A DNA stretch of 64,000 bases, from IMG/VR virus record IMGVR_UViG_3300028376_000005, positions 1 to 64,000 of that record; one strand, written 5' to 3'. The stretch comes from a virus. Under the pieces are notes generated by a model that did no database searches, was not told where the DNA came from, and saw nothing but the letters and a program-made list of their open reading frames with translations. Position numbers and translations under genes: made by a program. Position 1 is the first letter of the stretch, and the number at the start of each line of letters is the position of its first letter. Positions 16,316-25,298 of the stretch are shown here, one piece after another.

Positions 16316-18154
16316 ATGTCGACACCATTAATAGATAATTTTGAATTAAAAGTAAATAAACCAATAGACAATAGATTTGTTGTTGGACCTGATAGTTTTT
16401 ACACCACAAGAGACTCAATAACTAATAAATATGAGGGATTAAGAGTCTGGGATAGTAACGTTAGTTCTTCATTTTTCTGGAATGGTTCAGAATGGGTAGA
16501 AGAAAATCAATCAACAGGTGTTGTTAATGGAACAGTTGGGAGGATTGGACTTTTCACATCAACCAATACAATTGGTGATTCGATTATAACACAAGATGTG
16601 AATAGAATTGGTATAGGTAGACCACCACTAGCGGGATTTGGATTAGCAGTGAATGGTGGTGTAACTATAAGTGGTGATGATTTGTATATAGCAAGGAATT
16701 TGAGACATGTTGGGGATCCTCAATCATATCTTGCTTTCTCAGCTAATAACACAATAGATCTTATCACATCTAATATTAATAGGATGAGAGTAACACCAAG
16801 TGGTAATATAGGTTTTGGTATAACTAATCCTAGTGCAAAAGTACATGTTGCTGGTAATGTTAAAATTAGTAATAGCAATAGTGGAAGCCCAATAAGTAAT
16901 ATAATAGATTTGACATATCCTTATAATCCTACTGCAACAAAAAGAGAAAGTTATGTTATACTAGGTAGAGATTCTGATGTTGAATATAAATACAGAGTAG
17001 GATCAGTTTCAGAAAATTCAAATGGGAATTTTGGTAGATTTGTGATAGATGAATTAATCAATGGGAATTGGGAAAGGTCTTTGACCAAAACATCACTTAG
17101 TGAGGGTGATCGTTACGGTATAGGAACAGTTAGTCCCGAAGAAAAAGTACACGTTGTTGGAACAACTAAATCCACTAATTTTAAAGCTGATAAAGGATAT
17201 TACTCTTTTCAAGCACCTTCTACAAGCAATACAGATAATGAAAAATGGTTAAAGGTTTTTAGTATTAGCTACTCATCTTTTAGCAGTTTTAATTTCACAC
17301 TAAAAATAAATGGTGGTGGTAATAGTAATAATACTAGTATAAATACAGATGTTTATATAAGTTTCAAGCGACAAAACTCCGAATCAAGAGTATATGCTAA
17401 TATATCCAACTATGGAGAGACACAAATAAAACCAACAGAAGATTTTAGAATAATTAAGGAAGTAACAGGTACTAACCAAGGAAGGATATACATATACCAC
17501 AAAGTCGTCCCAACATTTACCGCTTGTATTTATACAATATTGGGTAAAATAGATGCAACGGTTGAAGAATACCTAACATTCGAAGGCACATCACCTAATA
17601 TTCCAGATACAGCATGGACAGAAAGAATAATATCATCACCAATTAACCACAAACCTTCAGATGCAAAGATGTCATTAGTGCCATTAAGAACTATTGTAAT
17701 GTTTTCTGGTAGTGATGCACAAGTTCCAATTGGGTGGGAACTATGTGATCTTAGCAGAACAGTTAATGGGATATCAATACCAGATCTTAGGGGTAGGTTT
17801 ATTGTTGGTAAAGATACTAGAACAGGCTCTGGTTATACATTTACTGGAGCAGTAGGTGGTGATAAGGAAGTGACTTTGAATAAAGATCAGATGCCAATAC
17901 ACAAACACAGTGGAACTACTCAAAATGCGGGGGGGCACTTTCATAATGTTAACGTCTCAGATCCTTACACGGGCACTTCAATTAGCGGTGGTTTTGACGG
18001 AGGGGGAAACAATTTTAGGACTCGAAATGTTAATACCAGCCCAATTGCATCTCACTCTCATGATCTTAACGTTCAAAACGAAGGTGGTGGGCAAGCACAC
18101 GAAAACAGACCACCTTATTATACACTTGCTTATATAATATATGTAGGTGAATAG
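16316..18154 (+). CDS. Tail fibre protein with phage tail-collar domain (T4 gp12-like tip)
   Basis: Protein of 612 residues. The N-terminal 60 residues contain a common fibre start (VVGPDSFYTTRDSITNKYEG, VWDSNVSSSFFWNGSEW). The middle is beta-rich with VHVAGNVKI and VHVVGTTKS repeats, as in fibre shafts. Residues about 450-612 are a tail-collar domain: VPIGWELCDLSR, IPDLRGRFIVGKD, then MPIHKHSG, GGHFHN and ASHSHD His clusters, ending NRPPYYTLAYIIYVGE. In T4 gp12 such His residues bind metal in the trimeric tip. Likely receptor-binding. Confidence 0.85.
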   Translation: MSTPLIDNFELKVNKPIDNRFVVGPDSFYTTRDSITNKYEGLRVWDSNVSSSFFWNGSEWVEENQSTGVVNGTVGRIGLFTSTNTIGDSIITQDVNRIGIGRPPLAGFGLAVNGGVTISGDDLYIARNLRHVGDPQSYLAFSANNTIDLITSNINRMRVTPSGNIGFGITNPSAKVHVAGNVKISNSNSGSPISNIIDLTYPYNPTATKRESYVILGRDSDVEYKYRVGSVSENSNGNFGRFVIDELINGNWERSLTKTSLSEGDRYGIGTVSPEEKVHVVGTTKSTNFKADKGYYSFQAPSTSNTDNEKWLKVFSISYSSFSSFNFTLKINGGGNSNNTSINTDVYISFKRQNSESRVYANISNYGETQIKPTEDFRIIKEVTGTNQGRIYIYHKVVPTFTACIYTILGKIDATVEEYLTFEGTSPNIPDTAWTERIISSPINHKPSDAKMSLVPLRTIVMFSGSDAQVPIGWELCDLSRTVNGISIPDLRGRFIVGKDTRTGSGYTFTGAVGGDKEVTLNKDQMPIHKHSGTTQNAGGHFHNVNVSDPYTGTSISGGFDGGGNNFRTRNVNTSPIASHSHDLNVQNEGGGQAHENRPPYYTLAYIIYVGE

Positions 18155-18164
18155 TTAACTTAAA

Positions 18165-18845
18165 TTAGTCTATTTTTTCAAACCACCAATTAAAGTAAAT
18201 ATAGTTATCACCGACTAGGTTATAGTAATTATTATCGTGCTTTATAATTATCTTATCATCGTGTGAACGTATTAGTTCTATTTCTATCCCTTCTGACATT
18301 ATTAATTGCTTACCTGTTTCTACCGAGTAGCAAGTAACCTCATCATTAATTAGTTTATAAATACCTGGTTCTGGTTTTAACCATTTTTTAACTGTTTTTA
18401 TTATTATCCCAGTTATTTTAATAACCCACTCTTTTGGTTGATAAAGGTCAAGGTCATTAAAAACTTCTGACTTGAAATTAGGTTCTGCACCTAAAACATT
18501 AGATATTTTCCCCCAATACTCATCTTCGTCTATTATAAAAGAAACATAAGCATCATAGTGTACGCTATTAGCCCTTAATATTCTAAGAATTTTCATACTA
18601 ACTATATCTTGGTCTTCTAATGCTAACTTACTTCTTAAACTAGAGTATGCAGTAGTTCCCTTTAGAGTGAATAGAATATCATCAATTCTAGACATCGCTT
18701 GTCTTAATCCGTCTTGATGCTTATCAAAAGCGTTTGTAGATAATTGTGGATTATCCACATGTGCTGCTGGTCTAACAGAATCAGAATTGAACCTTTGCAT
18801 ATTAAATTCTGTAAATTCTAGTATTAGCCTATTTCGTCTTTCCAT
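18165..18845 (-). CDS. Hypothetical conserved phage protein
   Basis: Protein of 226 residues. It begins MERRNRLILEFTEFNMQRFN, a start reminiscent of small T4-like virion or head proteins. The middle is helical (RLDDIL-like stretch, SKLALEDQDIVSMKILRILR) and the C-terminal 80 residues are beta-rich. The start is supported by a TTAATATATA box 6 nt upstream (18852-18861). Function unknown. Confidence 0.65.
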   Translation of the reverse strand: MERRNRLILEFTEFNMQRFNSDSVRPAAHVDNPQLSTNAFDKHQDGLRQAMSRIDDILFTLKGTTAYSSLRSKLALEDQDIVSMKILRILRANSVHYDAYVSFIIDEDEYWGKISNVLGAEPNFKSEVFNDLDLYQPKEWVIKITGIIIKTVKKWLKPEPGIYKLINDEVTCYSVETGKQLIMSEGIEIELIRSHDDKIIIKHDNNYYNLVGDNYIYFNWWFEKID

Positions 18846-18851
18846 ATTTAA

Positions 18852-18861
18852 TATATATTAA
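18852..18861 (-). promoter_or_regulatory. Late-promoter-like box TTAATATATA
   Basis: On the minus strand it ends 6 nt before the ATG of the gene at 18845. Being nearly palindromic, it overlaps a plus-strand copy (18848-18857) 21 nt before the gene at 18879, so it may be divergent. Confidence 0.6.
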
Positions 18862-18878
18862 AAATCAAACCTTTAATT

Positions 18879-19196
18879 ATGAAAATAAAGAGATTTAATG
18901 AATCACAAGAAGATATAAACATATCAACACAAAGAGTTGGTGAGATAATAGAAGATATGAACAATATGTTATCAAATCTAGATGATAAAAATAAAACATT
19001 ACAGTCATATACTAATGAGTTGTCCAACTATAAGAGTTCTTCTAAAACAAGTAATGACCAAATAGATGATTCTATAGTAGCTTTAGAAATTTCAATAAAG
19101 AATAACGAGGACACAATTGATAAGATTGATACAATTATATCTAACCTATTAAATTATAATGATAATGGTAGGGATTTCTTATATTCAGAAAACTAA
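18879..19196 (+). CDS. Small coiled-coil protein with capsid-targeting-like N-terminus
   Basis: Protein of 105 residues. It starts MKIKRFNESQED, the recurring tag of this window. The rest is strongly coiled-coil-prone, with heptad-like Ile/Leu spacing. No membrane segment or enzyme motif. Possibly an internal head protein. Confidence 0.65.
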   Translation: MKIKRFNESQEDINISTQRVGEIIEDMNNMLSNLDDKNKTLQSYTNELSNYKSSSKTSNDQIDDSIVALEISIKNNEDTIDKIDTIISNLLNYNDNGRDFLYSEN

Positions 19197-19198
19197 TA

Positions 19199-19693
19199 CT
19201 ATTTAGTAAATTTAAGTTTATAAAGTGTTCTGTATACTAAGCATACAATATCATCAACTAAACTATGTATGTGTGTATCTTCTTCTGAAAAACATTGTTT
19301 AGCATGTTTTATATAGTCTGCCACTTCCTCAAAATAAACTACAAAATCCTTAGTTCTTGTTTCATCAGTATCTATTGACTCATATGAACCAATAACACCG
19401 TACTGTCCTTGATATACTTCAATTGTATCATCTAATAAGTCTAATATATCTTCGTAATAATCCCCAAGTGCTTTATGTGCAGCATTTGAACCTTCCTCAC
19501 CCCTTACTTGTAAGTGATAAACATGTGCCATCTCTCTAGATTCGAATATTTTTGAGAAAAACTTTATGACATCACTATCACCATCTTGAATTTCTTCTTG
19601 TTCTACTTGTGTAGCTTCATCAGTCTCATTATTTTCTAAATCCTCAACTATTTTAGTTATCCTAGATTTTTTTATTTGTGAAAATTTTTTCAT
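19199..19693 (-). CDS. Small helical protein, ferritin/Dps-like region
   Basis: Protein of 164 residues. The first 50 residues are basic then acidic (MKKFSQIKKSRITK, then Glu-rich), a weak form of the N-terminal tag. Residues 55-160 contain REMAHVYHLQVRGEEGSNAAH and ALGDYYEDILDLLDDTIEVY, a helical pattern resembling DUF5856-type phage proteins and Dps-like bundles. No full metal-site set is visible, so a function is not assigned. Confidence 0.6.
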   Translation of the reverse strand: MKKFSQIKKSRITKIVEDLENNETDEATQVEQEEIQDGDSDVIKFFSKIFESREMAHVYHLQVRGEEGSNAAHKALGDYYEDILDLLDDTIEVYQGQYGVIGSYESIDTDETRTKDFVVYFEEVADYIKHAKQCFSEEDTHIHSLVDDIVCLVYRTLYKLKFTK

Positions 19694-19699
19694 AATTTA

Positions 19700-20053
19700 T
19701 TATTTTTTTCTTATTAGTTCATATATATCGCTTAACTTAAAACCTTCTTCTTTCATATCACTAAACCATTTGTATTTATCAAACTCATTAGCTTCTTTTT
19801 CTGAAAATTTACTATTCCATTTTTCAATTAAATCATTTGGGTCTTTTTCTACCTCTTTCTTATCCACCTTCTTAACATCACTATCTATTAACAATATTTC
19901 ATAGGTTTTTACATTATCAACTGCTGCTAGTATATAATCTGCTTGATAACCAGCTTCTCCTTCATTTTCTGCACTTAGCATTAATTCTATAGTTGCATCT
20001 ATTCTATAAGATTTATCAATTTTACTTTCTAGTACTTTTGTAAATTTCTTCAT
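19700..20053 (-). CDS. Hypothetical protein with capsid-targeting-like N-terminus
   Basis: Protein of 117 residues from the ATG at 20053 (MKKFTKVLESKIDK). The frame is open further upstream to 20098, but the box TTAATATATA ends 4 nt before 20053 and the tag matches there. The C-terminal part is acidic and helical. Followed on the same strand by the gene at 19693 after 6 nt. Confidence 0.6.
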   Translation of the reverse strand: MKKFTKVLESKIDKSYRIDATIELMLSAENEGEAGYQADYILAAVDNVKTYEILLIDSDVKKVDKKEVEKDPNDLIEKWNSKFSEKEANEFDKYKWFSDMKEEGFKLSDIYELIRKK

Positions 20054-20057
20054 ATCA

Positions 20058-20067
20058 TATATATTAA
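20058..20067 (-). promoter_or_regulatory. Late-promoter-like box TTAATATATA
   Basis: Minus-strand motif ending 4 nt before the ATG at 20053. It decides between the two possible starts of that gene. Confidence 0.6.
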
Positions 20068-20108
20068 AAAAATAGTTCCTTTTTCTGTAATAAAGCAAGA
20101 ATAATTAT

Positions 20109-20118
20109 TTAATATATA
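20109..20118 (+). promoter_or_regulatory. Late-promoter-like box TTAATATATA
   Basis: Plus-strand motif 26 nt before the ATG at 20145. It would drive the three tagged genes 20145-23929. Confidence 0.5.
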
Positions 20119-20144
20119 AGCTATACAAAAAATTACATAATATT

Positions 20145-20381
20145 ATGAAAAATATAAAAAAGTTTGAAGCATTTGTACAACAAAGTAGTCCTAATAGACA
20201 ACCAGAGGTTGATCCAGGTGTAAAACCAGGCAGAAGGATTAGTCCATCTAAACCAGGACCAATTAGAAGAGATAAGCCAGGAGTTAGACCAAGTCCTAAA
20301 GCTAGTGAAAAAGAACCAGTTAAAGCAACTGAGAAAGACGTTATAAATAAGTTCGTTGAATTAACAAACCAAAAAAAATAA
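20145..20381 (+). CDS. Small Pro/Arg-rich protein with capsid-targeting-like N-terminus
   Basis: Protein of 78 residues. It starts MKNIKKFEAFVQQSS and continues with a Pro/Gly/Arg/Lys-rich unstructured region (PGVKPGRRISPSKPGPIRR). The composition suggests a disordered basic peptide, such as those packaged with DNA in phage heads. First of three tagged genes in a row; the next begins 6 nt later. Confidence 0.6.
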   Translation: MKNIKKFEAFVQQSSPNRQPEVDPGVKPGRRISPSKPGPIRRDKPGVRPSPKASEKEPVKATEKDVINKFVELTNQKK

Positions 20382-20387
20382 AAAAAA

Positions 20388-21878
20388 ATGATTAAAAAAT
20401 TTGATAAATTCCTAGAGGAAGTTAGTATTGAAGGAAACCCTGGCATACCAGGCGAAGGTGGTAAGCAAGAAGGAGATGTAGATTATCTAAAAAATATGGA
20501 ACGAGATGCCAGAGCTAAGTATGGTGCTGGTGCTGGTGAAAATCCTGGGCCACATATTGGAAGAATAATGGGATTAGTTGGACAGTCGTCTAGACTCATT
20601 ATACCACATAAAGAAGCATTAGAACAATTGGCTGAAAAGGTCATAAGAAATGAATTTGGTGATATTCTAGATGGTGTTGATTTAGATATAAAATTTGCAG
20701 AATCTGGTGATGATGTTGCAAAATTTATGGGTGAAGAAGATGAAGAAGAGGAAGATGAAGAAAAAATGCAAGAGATAAAAGACAAAGACCTTATTAATAA
20801 GATACATAAGGCTAAACTTGCCAATGTATTAATACAAGGGGAAGCCAAGAATACAAAACACATTCTTAATTTACCAGAAGTAAAAGAAGAAATAGATATT
20901 ATTTTTGGCAATAATTCAGATAGAATATTAAAAATTTGGAATGATATTACTAAGCTAGCAGAGAGATTAGATTGGTTAATACCAGTAGATGCGAAAGCTA
21001 ATATGATGGAAAACCAACCTGGTGGGATGGCTGGTGCTGTAAAGGTTGACTGGGTAAAGAAGGAAAAGAAAGAAGAAGAAGAGGAAGAAGAATTAGATAT
21101 AGACAAAATTATAGGTAGTGATGAGGATGAAGTGGAAGAAGATATGGATGTTGAATACACACCTACTATAAAGGCTAGGGGTATAGACTTCCCAATGCTA
21201 TTACATGAAGCGGTTAAGGGTATATTAGAACTTATAGCATCGATTTATCAACCAGGTGAAGGAGCTAGTGAAAAGGAAATGTCTGATGCTAGGACTGTGA
21301 AATTTAACGTGTCTACTTTTCAGGATGAAGCAGAGGATTTTAGAACTGGACCAGAGGTTGCTAGTGCTTTAAGAGATTTTATAAACGAGAGTCCTAGGGC
21401 TAGTTATAGTAGAGTTATGAGACTTTATGTTTATGGTAAAATGTTAGATCCTAATTATATGACAGAAGAGCAATTTCTTAAATTATTTAGAGGTATTCTT
21501 AACGGAAGTAGTGATGCTAGAACAAAAGTAGATCAGATTGTTAATGAAATAGTTTCTGAATTAAAAGAATATGAGTCTGGTGAAGTTATAGGACATGATG
21601 ACAAGGATGATGATTCAGGTTTAGATTATGATGCACTTGGGATGACGAAGCCCGATGAAAGTGAGCAGTCTGACTATGACAGAGAAGATTTAGATTCTAT
21701 GTCAGAAAAAGATTTATTAGCACTAATGGACGATGCTTTGGATTCTGGTAATACTAAGAGAATGGAAGATATTGGTTCTGTTTTGAAACAATTTTATAAC
21801 GAGAGTATTACTACACAGATTTACTTAAAAGAATTAAATATGATTAAGGAAAACCACCAATATAGAAATAAAAAATAA
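20388..21878 (+). CDS. Large acidic protein with capsid-targeting-like N-terminus
   Basis: Protein of 496 residues. It starts MIKKFDKFLEEVSIEGNPG; FLEE^V resembles a T4 gp21-type cleavage context. Two Glu-rich low-complexity segments (about 120-130 and 226-250) separate helical domains. A helical module near 350-400 (LDPNYMTEEQFLKLFRGI) looks folded. No enzyme motif recognised. It sits between two other tagged genes with very short gaps, so one operon. Confidence 0.65.
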   Translation: MIKKFDKFLEEVSIEGNPGIPGEGGKQEGDVDYLKNMERDARAKYGAGAGENPGPHIGRIMGLVGQSSRLIIPHKEALEQLAEKVIRNEFGDILDGVDLDIKFAESGDDVAKFMGEEDEEEEDEEKMQEIKDKDLINKIHKAKLANVLIQGEAKNTKHILNLPEVKEEIDIIFGNNSDRILKIWNDITKLAERLDWLIPVDAKANMMENQPGGMAGAVKVDWVKKEKKEEEEEEELDIDKIIGSDEDEVEEDMDVEYTPTIKARGIDFPMLLHEAVKGILELIASIYQPGEGASEKEMSDARTVKFNVSTFQDEAEDFRTGPEVASALRDFINESPRASYSRVMRLYVYGKMLDPNYMTEEQFLKLFRGILNGSSDARTKVDQIVNEIVSELKEYESGEVIGHDDKDDDSGLDYDALGMTKPDESEQSDYDREDLDSMSEKDLLALMDDALDSGNTKRMEDIGSVLKQFYNESITTQIYLKELNMIKENHQYRNKK

Positions 21879-21883
21879 TAAAA

Positions 21884-23929
21884 ATGAAAGTACATAATTA
21901 CAAAGGTTTTAGAAATGAAAGCAAACACGAAGTATTAGAACCTATAAACGAAAACTTAGATAGGGCTAAAAAGCTTATAAAGGAAAGAGAGACTATTAAA
22001 ATAGCAGCAAAAGAACTTAACTTACTTTCTGATGATTTAAAATATAAGATGGAAGAGGGTGATATAATTACACTTAGGTTAGAAGATTTCCCTAGAGAAA
22101 GTAGAGGAGATTTAGCTTATAAGATGAAAGGTGTTAAGATGAAGCCAGATGAACTTAAACAACTTGAAAAGAGTCCTACTTTTAAAGAACTGAGAGAGAT
22201 TGTTGGGCAAAAGAACCTTGGATTCATGTACAACTTTGCATATATGTTTTATATAGAAAAAGCACCATTAGAGGATCTTAGAGATTTATCAGATAAGTTA
22301 AAAGAATACAAGAGTTTGCTTCCTAGGTTATCAAAAATGCCAGAAATTGGTAGAAATTTTGATGCTAATTTTATCGATGATACTTATATAGATAATAGCA
22401 CACCAGATACCGAAAGACCACTCACAAATTTTGAGACAATAACTGATGCTATGACAGAACTTGGGAAGTATAAAAGAGTTAAGATTGTACTAGATAGTTT
22501 GCCCAAAAAGATGAGAGATCAGTATGATACTGCACCAAAACTATTGAAGAATGACATGGATGAAATTGCTAGGGGATTTCTTGAAACTGTTAGTGATGAT
22601 GAAAAAGTTAGGGCTAAAGTTTGGCGGAATTTCTTTGGGGGTATGATAGAAGACACATATAAATTTACAACAGATGGTGATATTAATCCTACATTTGGTA
22701 AAATGGTATATTCAAGTCGTATTAAAAAGTTTGAAAAAGAGCCAAATCCATTAAAAGCTTTTATAATAGATGCTAAAAAACATCTCAAAACATCAGTAGT
22801 TAATATTGATGAGCGTGAATCTAGGCTTAAAATCATAAAAAAAACAAATGATAGATTTGGACAAATGGGATGTGAATTGATTTTGGATGATAGTGGTATA
22901 ATCATTGTCATTGTGTTTTCATTCCCAGCTAATAATATGTTAAACGCACATGCTGGAGACCACTGTATAGTTAGTGCACAACACCACTGGAATCACTATG
23001 TTGGTGAGTTTAATAAACAATATTATATCTATAACACCAACATAAGCAAAGTAGAAAATTTATCTACAATAGGTGTTAGTATTGAGCCCGATCAGGGTAT
23101 AAGTTCTGCTGCTTGTCAAGATGTTCAAAATAATCCCATACGTAATAGATTTAGAGCTATTCTTAACTCATGGGAGAATGAATATGACTTAGATTACAAG
23201 CTATTTGATATATTACAACCAATGAGTGAAGAAGAAGTAGATAAAAGAAAGAGAGCAAAAGAAGCAGATAGAGAAATAATAAAAAAGGGATTATCAATAG
23301 ATGATATCAAAAGGCTTGTAACAGAAGATGGTGCTGACATTAATAAAAATTCCTCACAAGCCTTAATTAATGCAACTGAAGATGGTGATTATGAGAAAAT
23401 TAAACTATGCTTAGAGTATGGTGCATCACCTAATCTAGCATCTGGATCAAATGCAGCAATATCAAAAGCAAAAGACTTTGATACTGTTAAGTTACTTGTT
23501 AGCTATGGTTCGGATTTAACCACTAATGTACTTAAAGGAATAATAAATAATCCAGAGGCTCTACAATACTGTTTTGATGCTGGATTAGATCCTAATATGT
23601 CTAACTCAAGACCATTAAGAGAATGTATTAAAGGAACCTGGAAAAGCAAAGAAAACTTAGGCGATGCATACGTAGAATCTGCTAAGGTAATATTAGACCA
23701 ACCAGAGGTAATAGAAAATGTTAAGAGAACAATAGATATTATGATTAAATACGCAGTTAATTATGGCAGAATTGGTATATTAGAATTGATGAAAAGAAAA
23801 GGCTTATTTACTAAATTAACCAACGAACAAGTAGAAACCTATGAAAAATGGCTTGAACAAGGTGGGAGAATAACACCAGAGTTAGCAGATGAAGTTCTTG
23901 AATATATATCCAAAAATATGTATGAGTAG
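21884..23929 (+). CDS. Large protein with C-terminal ankyrin-like repeats and N-terminal tag
   Basis: Protein of 681 residues. It starts MKVHNYKGFRNESKHE. Residues 20-330 are helical and charged. Residues 330-400 include a Cys/His-containing segment (NAHAGDHCIVSAQHHWNHYVGE). Residues 450-570 look like degenerate ankyrin repeats (ALINATEDGDYEKIKLCLEY, GASPNLASGSNAAISKAKD, FDTVKLLVSYGSDL). Ankyrin repeats mediate protein binding, so it may engage a host protein. Last gene of the tagged operon; a terminator follows at 23951. Confidence 0.65.
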   Translation: MKVHNYKGFRNESKHEVLEPINENLDRAKKLIKERETIKIAAKELNLLSDDLKYKMEEGDIITLRLEDFPRESRGDLAYKMKGVKMKPDELKQLEKSPTFKELREIVGQKNLGFMYNFAYMFYIEKAPLEDLRDLSDKLKEYKSLLPRLSKMPEIGRNFDANFIDDTYIDNSTPDTERPLTNFETITDAMTELGKYKRVKIVLDSLPKKMRDQYDTAPKLLKNDMDEIARGFLETVSDDEKVRAKVWRNFFGGMIEDTYKFTTDGDINPTFGKMVYSSRIKKFEKEPNPLKAFIIDAKKHLKTSVVNIDERESRLKIIKKTNDRFGQMGCELILDDSGIIIVIVFSFPANNMLNAHAGDHCIVSAQHHWNHYVGEFNKQYYIYNTNISKVENLSTIGVSIEPDQGISSAACQDVQNNPIRNRFRAILNSWENEYDLDYKLFDILQPMSEEEVDKRKRAKEADREIIKKGLSIDDIKRLVTEDGADINKNSSQALINATEDGDYEKIKLCLEYGASPNLASGSNAAISKAKDFDTVKLLVSYGSDLTTNVLKGIINNPEALQYCFDAGLDPNMSNSRPLRECIKGTWKSKENLGDAYVESAKVILDQPEVIENVKRTIDIMIKYAVNYGRIGILELMKRKGLFTKLTNEQVETYEKWLEQGGRITPELADEVLEYISKNMYE

Positions 23930-23949
23930 AAACTCTATATTAAAATAAA

Positions 23950-23976
23950 AAACTCACATTTAATGTGAGTTTTTTT
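23950..23976. terminator. Bidirectional hairpin terminator
   Basis: Arms aactcaca(tt)/(aa)tgtgagtt around 23951-23970, flanked by A-run and T-run. It overlaps the stop codon of the leftward resolvase gene and also ends the rightward operon 20145-23929. Confidence 0.85.
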
Positions 23977-24679
23977 GTTCTAGTACCTTATATATGAGGT
24001 AAGCATCATTACAATCCTCATATGGCTTGTTTATAGATTTAACAGATGTTAAATCATCTTTTACACATTTACAGTGTTTGTGCCAATAATCATCAAACCT
24101 TTCATTCTCAACTATTGCCAAGTACATATCTGGTTTTTGAAAATTACCACCTGATATGCCTATTTTATTTCTCCATTTGTAATCAGTTCTAGGATTCTTA
24201 CCACCAATTTCCCTTACTATAGGCTCATAAGTTAGTTTACAAGACTCTAGTTTTAAAGTGCTAGGTGACATAACAAAAATATTATTAGAAACTTTATCAA
24301 ACAACTTCTTCCTAAGAAGTGTGGAGAATGCAACTAAGTCCACTAGGTCTCCAACTTTTGCTCCAAAATTAAATCCTTCTATCCCTATTTCAGTTGGTTC
24401 GTCTATGTCTATATTTTCTAAAATATCATCTATTATAGTATCTGTTATTCTATCATAGTCTTTTAATTTAGTAAGTTCACCTTCAGAATAGTCTCCAAAT
24501 TCACGGTATTCAACAAATCTATATATGACATGTTCTTCTGCCATCTTAAACCACTTTTTCATTCCCTTCTTACCATATACATCCCTTTCTCTAGTATAAT
24601 TGTATATTTTAAATGTGTCTTTATTAGATACTACCAAACCTGTTGATATAAGACTAGGGTCTATTGCTACATAATTCAT
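23960..24679 (-). CDS. RuvC-like Holliday-junction resolvase (RNase H fold)
   Basis: Protein of 239 residues. The first strand YVAIDPSLISTGLVV carries catalytic Asp7. EIGIEGFNFGAKVGD carries Glu101, followed by a helix, and YEDCNDAYLIYKV near the C-terminus supplies the last acidic residues. This is the RuvC/RNase H order D-E-D. It would resolve branched replicating DNA before packaging, the task of T4 endonuclease VII. A late box ends 4 nt before the ATG. Confidence 0.75.
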   Translation of the reverse strand: MNYVAIDPSLISTGLVVSNKDTFKIYNYTRERDVYGKKGMKKWFKMAEEHVIYRFVEYREFGDYSEGELTKLKDYDRITDTIIDDILENIDIDEPTEIGIEGFNFGAKVGDLVDLVAFSTLLRKKLFDKVSNNIFVMSPSTLKLESCKLTYEPIVREIGGKNPRTDYKWRNKIGISGGNFQKPDMYLAIVENERFDDYWHKHCKCVKDDLTSVKSINKPYEDCNDAYLIYKVLEQKNSH

Positions 24680-24683
24680 ACAT

Positions 24684-24693
24684 TATATATTAA
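24684..24693 (-). promoter_or_regulatory. Late-promoter-like box TTAATATATA
   Basis: Minus-strand motif ending 4 nt before the ATG at 24679 of the RuvC-like gene. Confidence 0.6.
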
Positions 24694-24711
24694 TATATAC
24701 CCTTCCCTGTG

Positions 24712-24739
24712 TTGTGTATTAATTAAATTACTATATTTG
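24712..24739 (+). promoter_or_regulatory. Bacteroidota-type host promoter
   Basis: TTG at 24712-24714, a 17-nt spacer, then TATATTTG at 24732-24739. This matches the Bacteroidota primary-sigma consensus (TTG, TAnnTTTG). It ends 10 nt before the ATG at 24750. Confidence 0.65.
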
Positions 24740-24749
24740 TGAAAAAAAT

Positions 24750-25229
24750 ATGATTATGTCGTTGTTGTTGAGCATTGTGGTTCTTATACTATCATTTATA
24801 TTTTCTATATACCAAAAAAGAAGAGTAAGCATATTATCAGATATAATGATGGGTAAGAATTGTTATTCGTGTAAGAAAAGAATACACGACACAGATGAAG
24901 ATTATATGACACATATTGTAGCAATAGGTTATGATTTCAAATATACTATGTGTGATTCTTGTATTAGACACAAAAAGTTAATAAGGCTAAAGAGTGTATA
25001 TTATAGAATCAAGCCTAATTTAAATGAATTTCTGATAAAAAAATATGATAAGAAATCTCCTAAAATATTTTATATATCACTAGGTTTTATTTTATTGGCA
25101 GTTGTGTTATCATTTGTATTTGATATTTTTTGGATTATGTTAGTACTTATCCAATTATTTGTTATGTTTGTGTCAATTATTATGTACTATAGGTCATACT
25201 TGACTACAATTAAAAAAACCCCATCTTAG
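24750..25229 (+). CDS. Small membrane protein with zinc-finger-like cysteines
   Basis: Protein of 159 residues. It has an N-terminal membrane segment (residues 3-20), a cytoplasmic or peripheral loop with CYSCKKRI and CDSCIRH (two CxxC, likely a zinc ribbon), and two further membrane segments (about 106-146). Driven by a host-type promoter, so probably early. A terminator follows directly. Function unknown; the architecture would suit a membrane-located host-takeover or superinfection protein, but that is speculation. Confidence 0.65.
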   Translation: MIMSLLLSIVVLILSFIFSIYQKRRVSILSDIMMGKNCYSCKKRIHDTDEDYMTHIVAIGYDFKYTMCDSCIRHKKLIRLKSVYYRIKPNLNEFLIKKYDKKSPKIFYISLGFILLAVVLSFVFDIFWIMLVLIQLFVMFVSIIMYYRSYLTTIKKTPS

Positions 25230-25244
25230 AGATGAGGTTTTTTG
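25211..25244. terminator. Hairpin terminator
   Basis: aaaccccatct, loop tag, agatgaggttt, with one mismatch, followed by a T-run at about 25237-25242. It ends the membrane-protein gene, with the stop codon inside the hairpin. An A-run on the other side suggests it also serves the uvsX strand. Confidence 0.75.
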
Positions 25245-25298
25245 GGGCTGACTTGATTTGTCCACCTTCCACCAACTTATTTAATATAAGTTTATTAT

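Noticed and set aside
20483-21160. Minus-strand 225-residue Ser-rich frame
   Set aside because: A mirror of Glu-rich codons in the acidic protein at 20388-21878; no promoter or start context.
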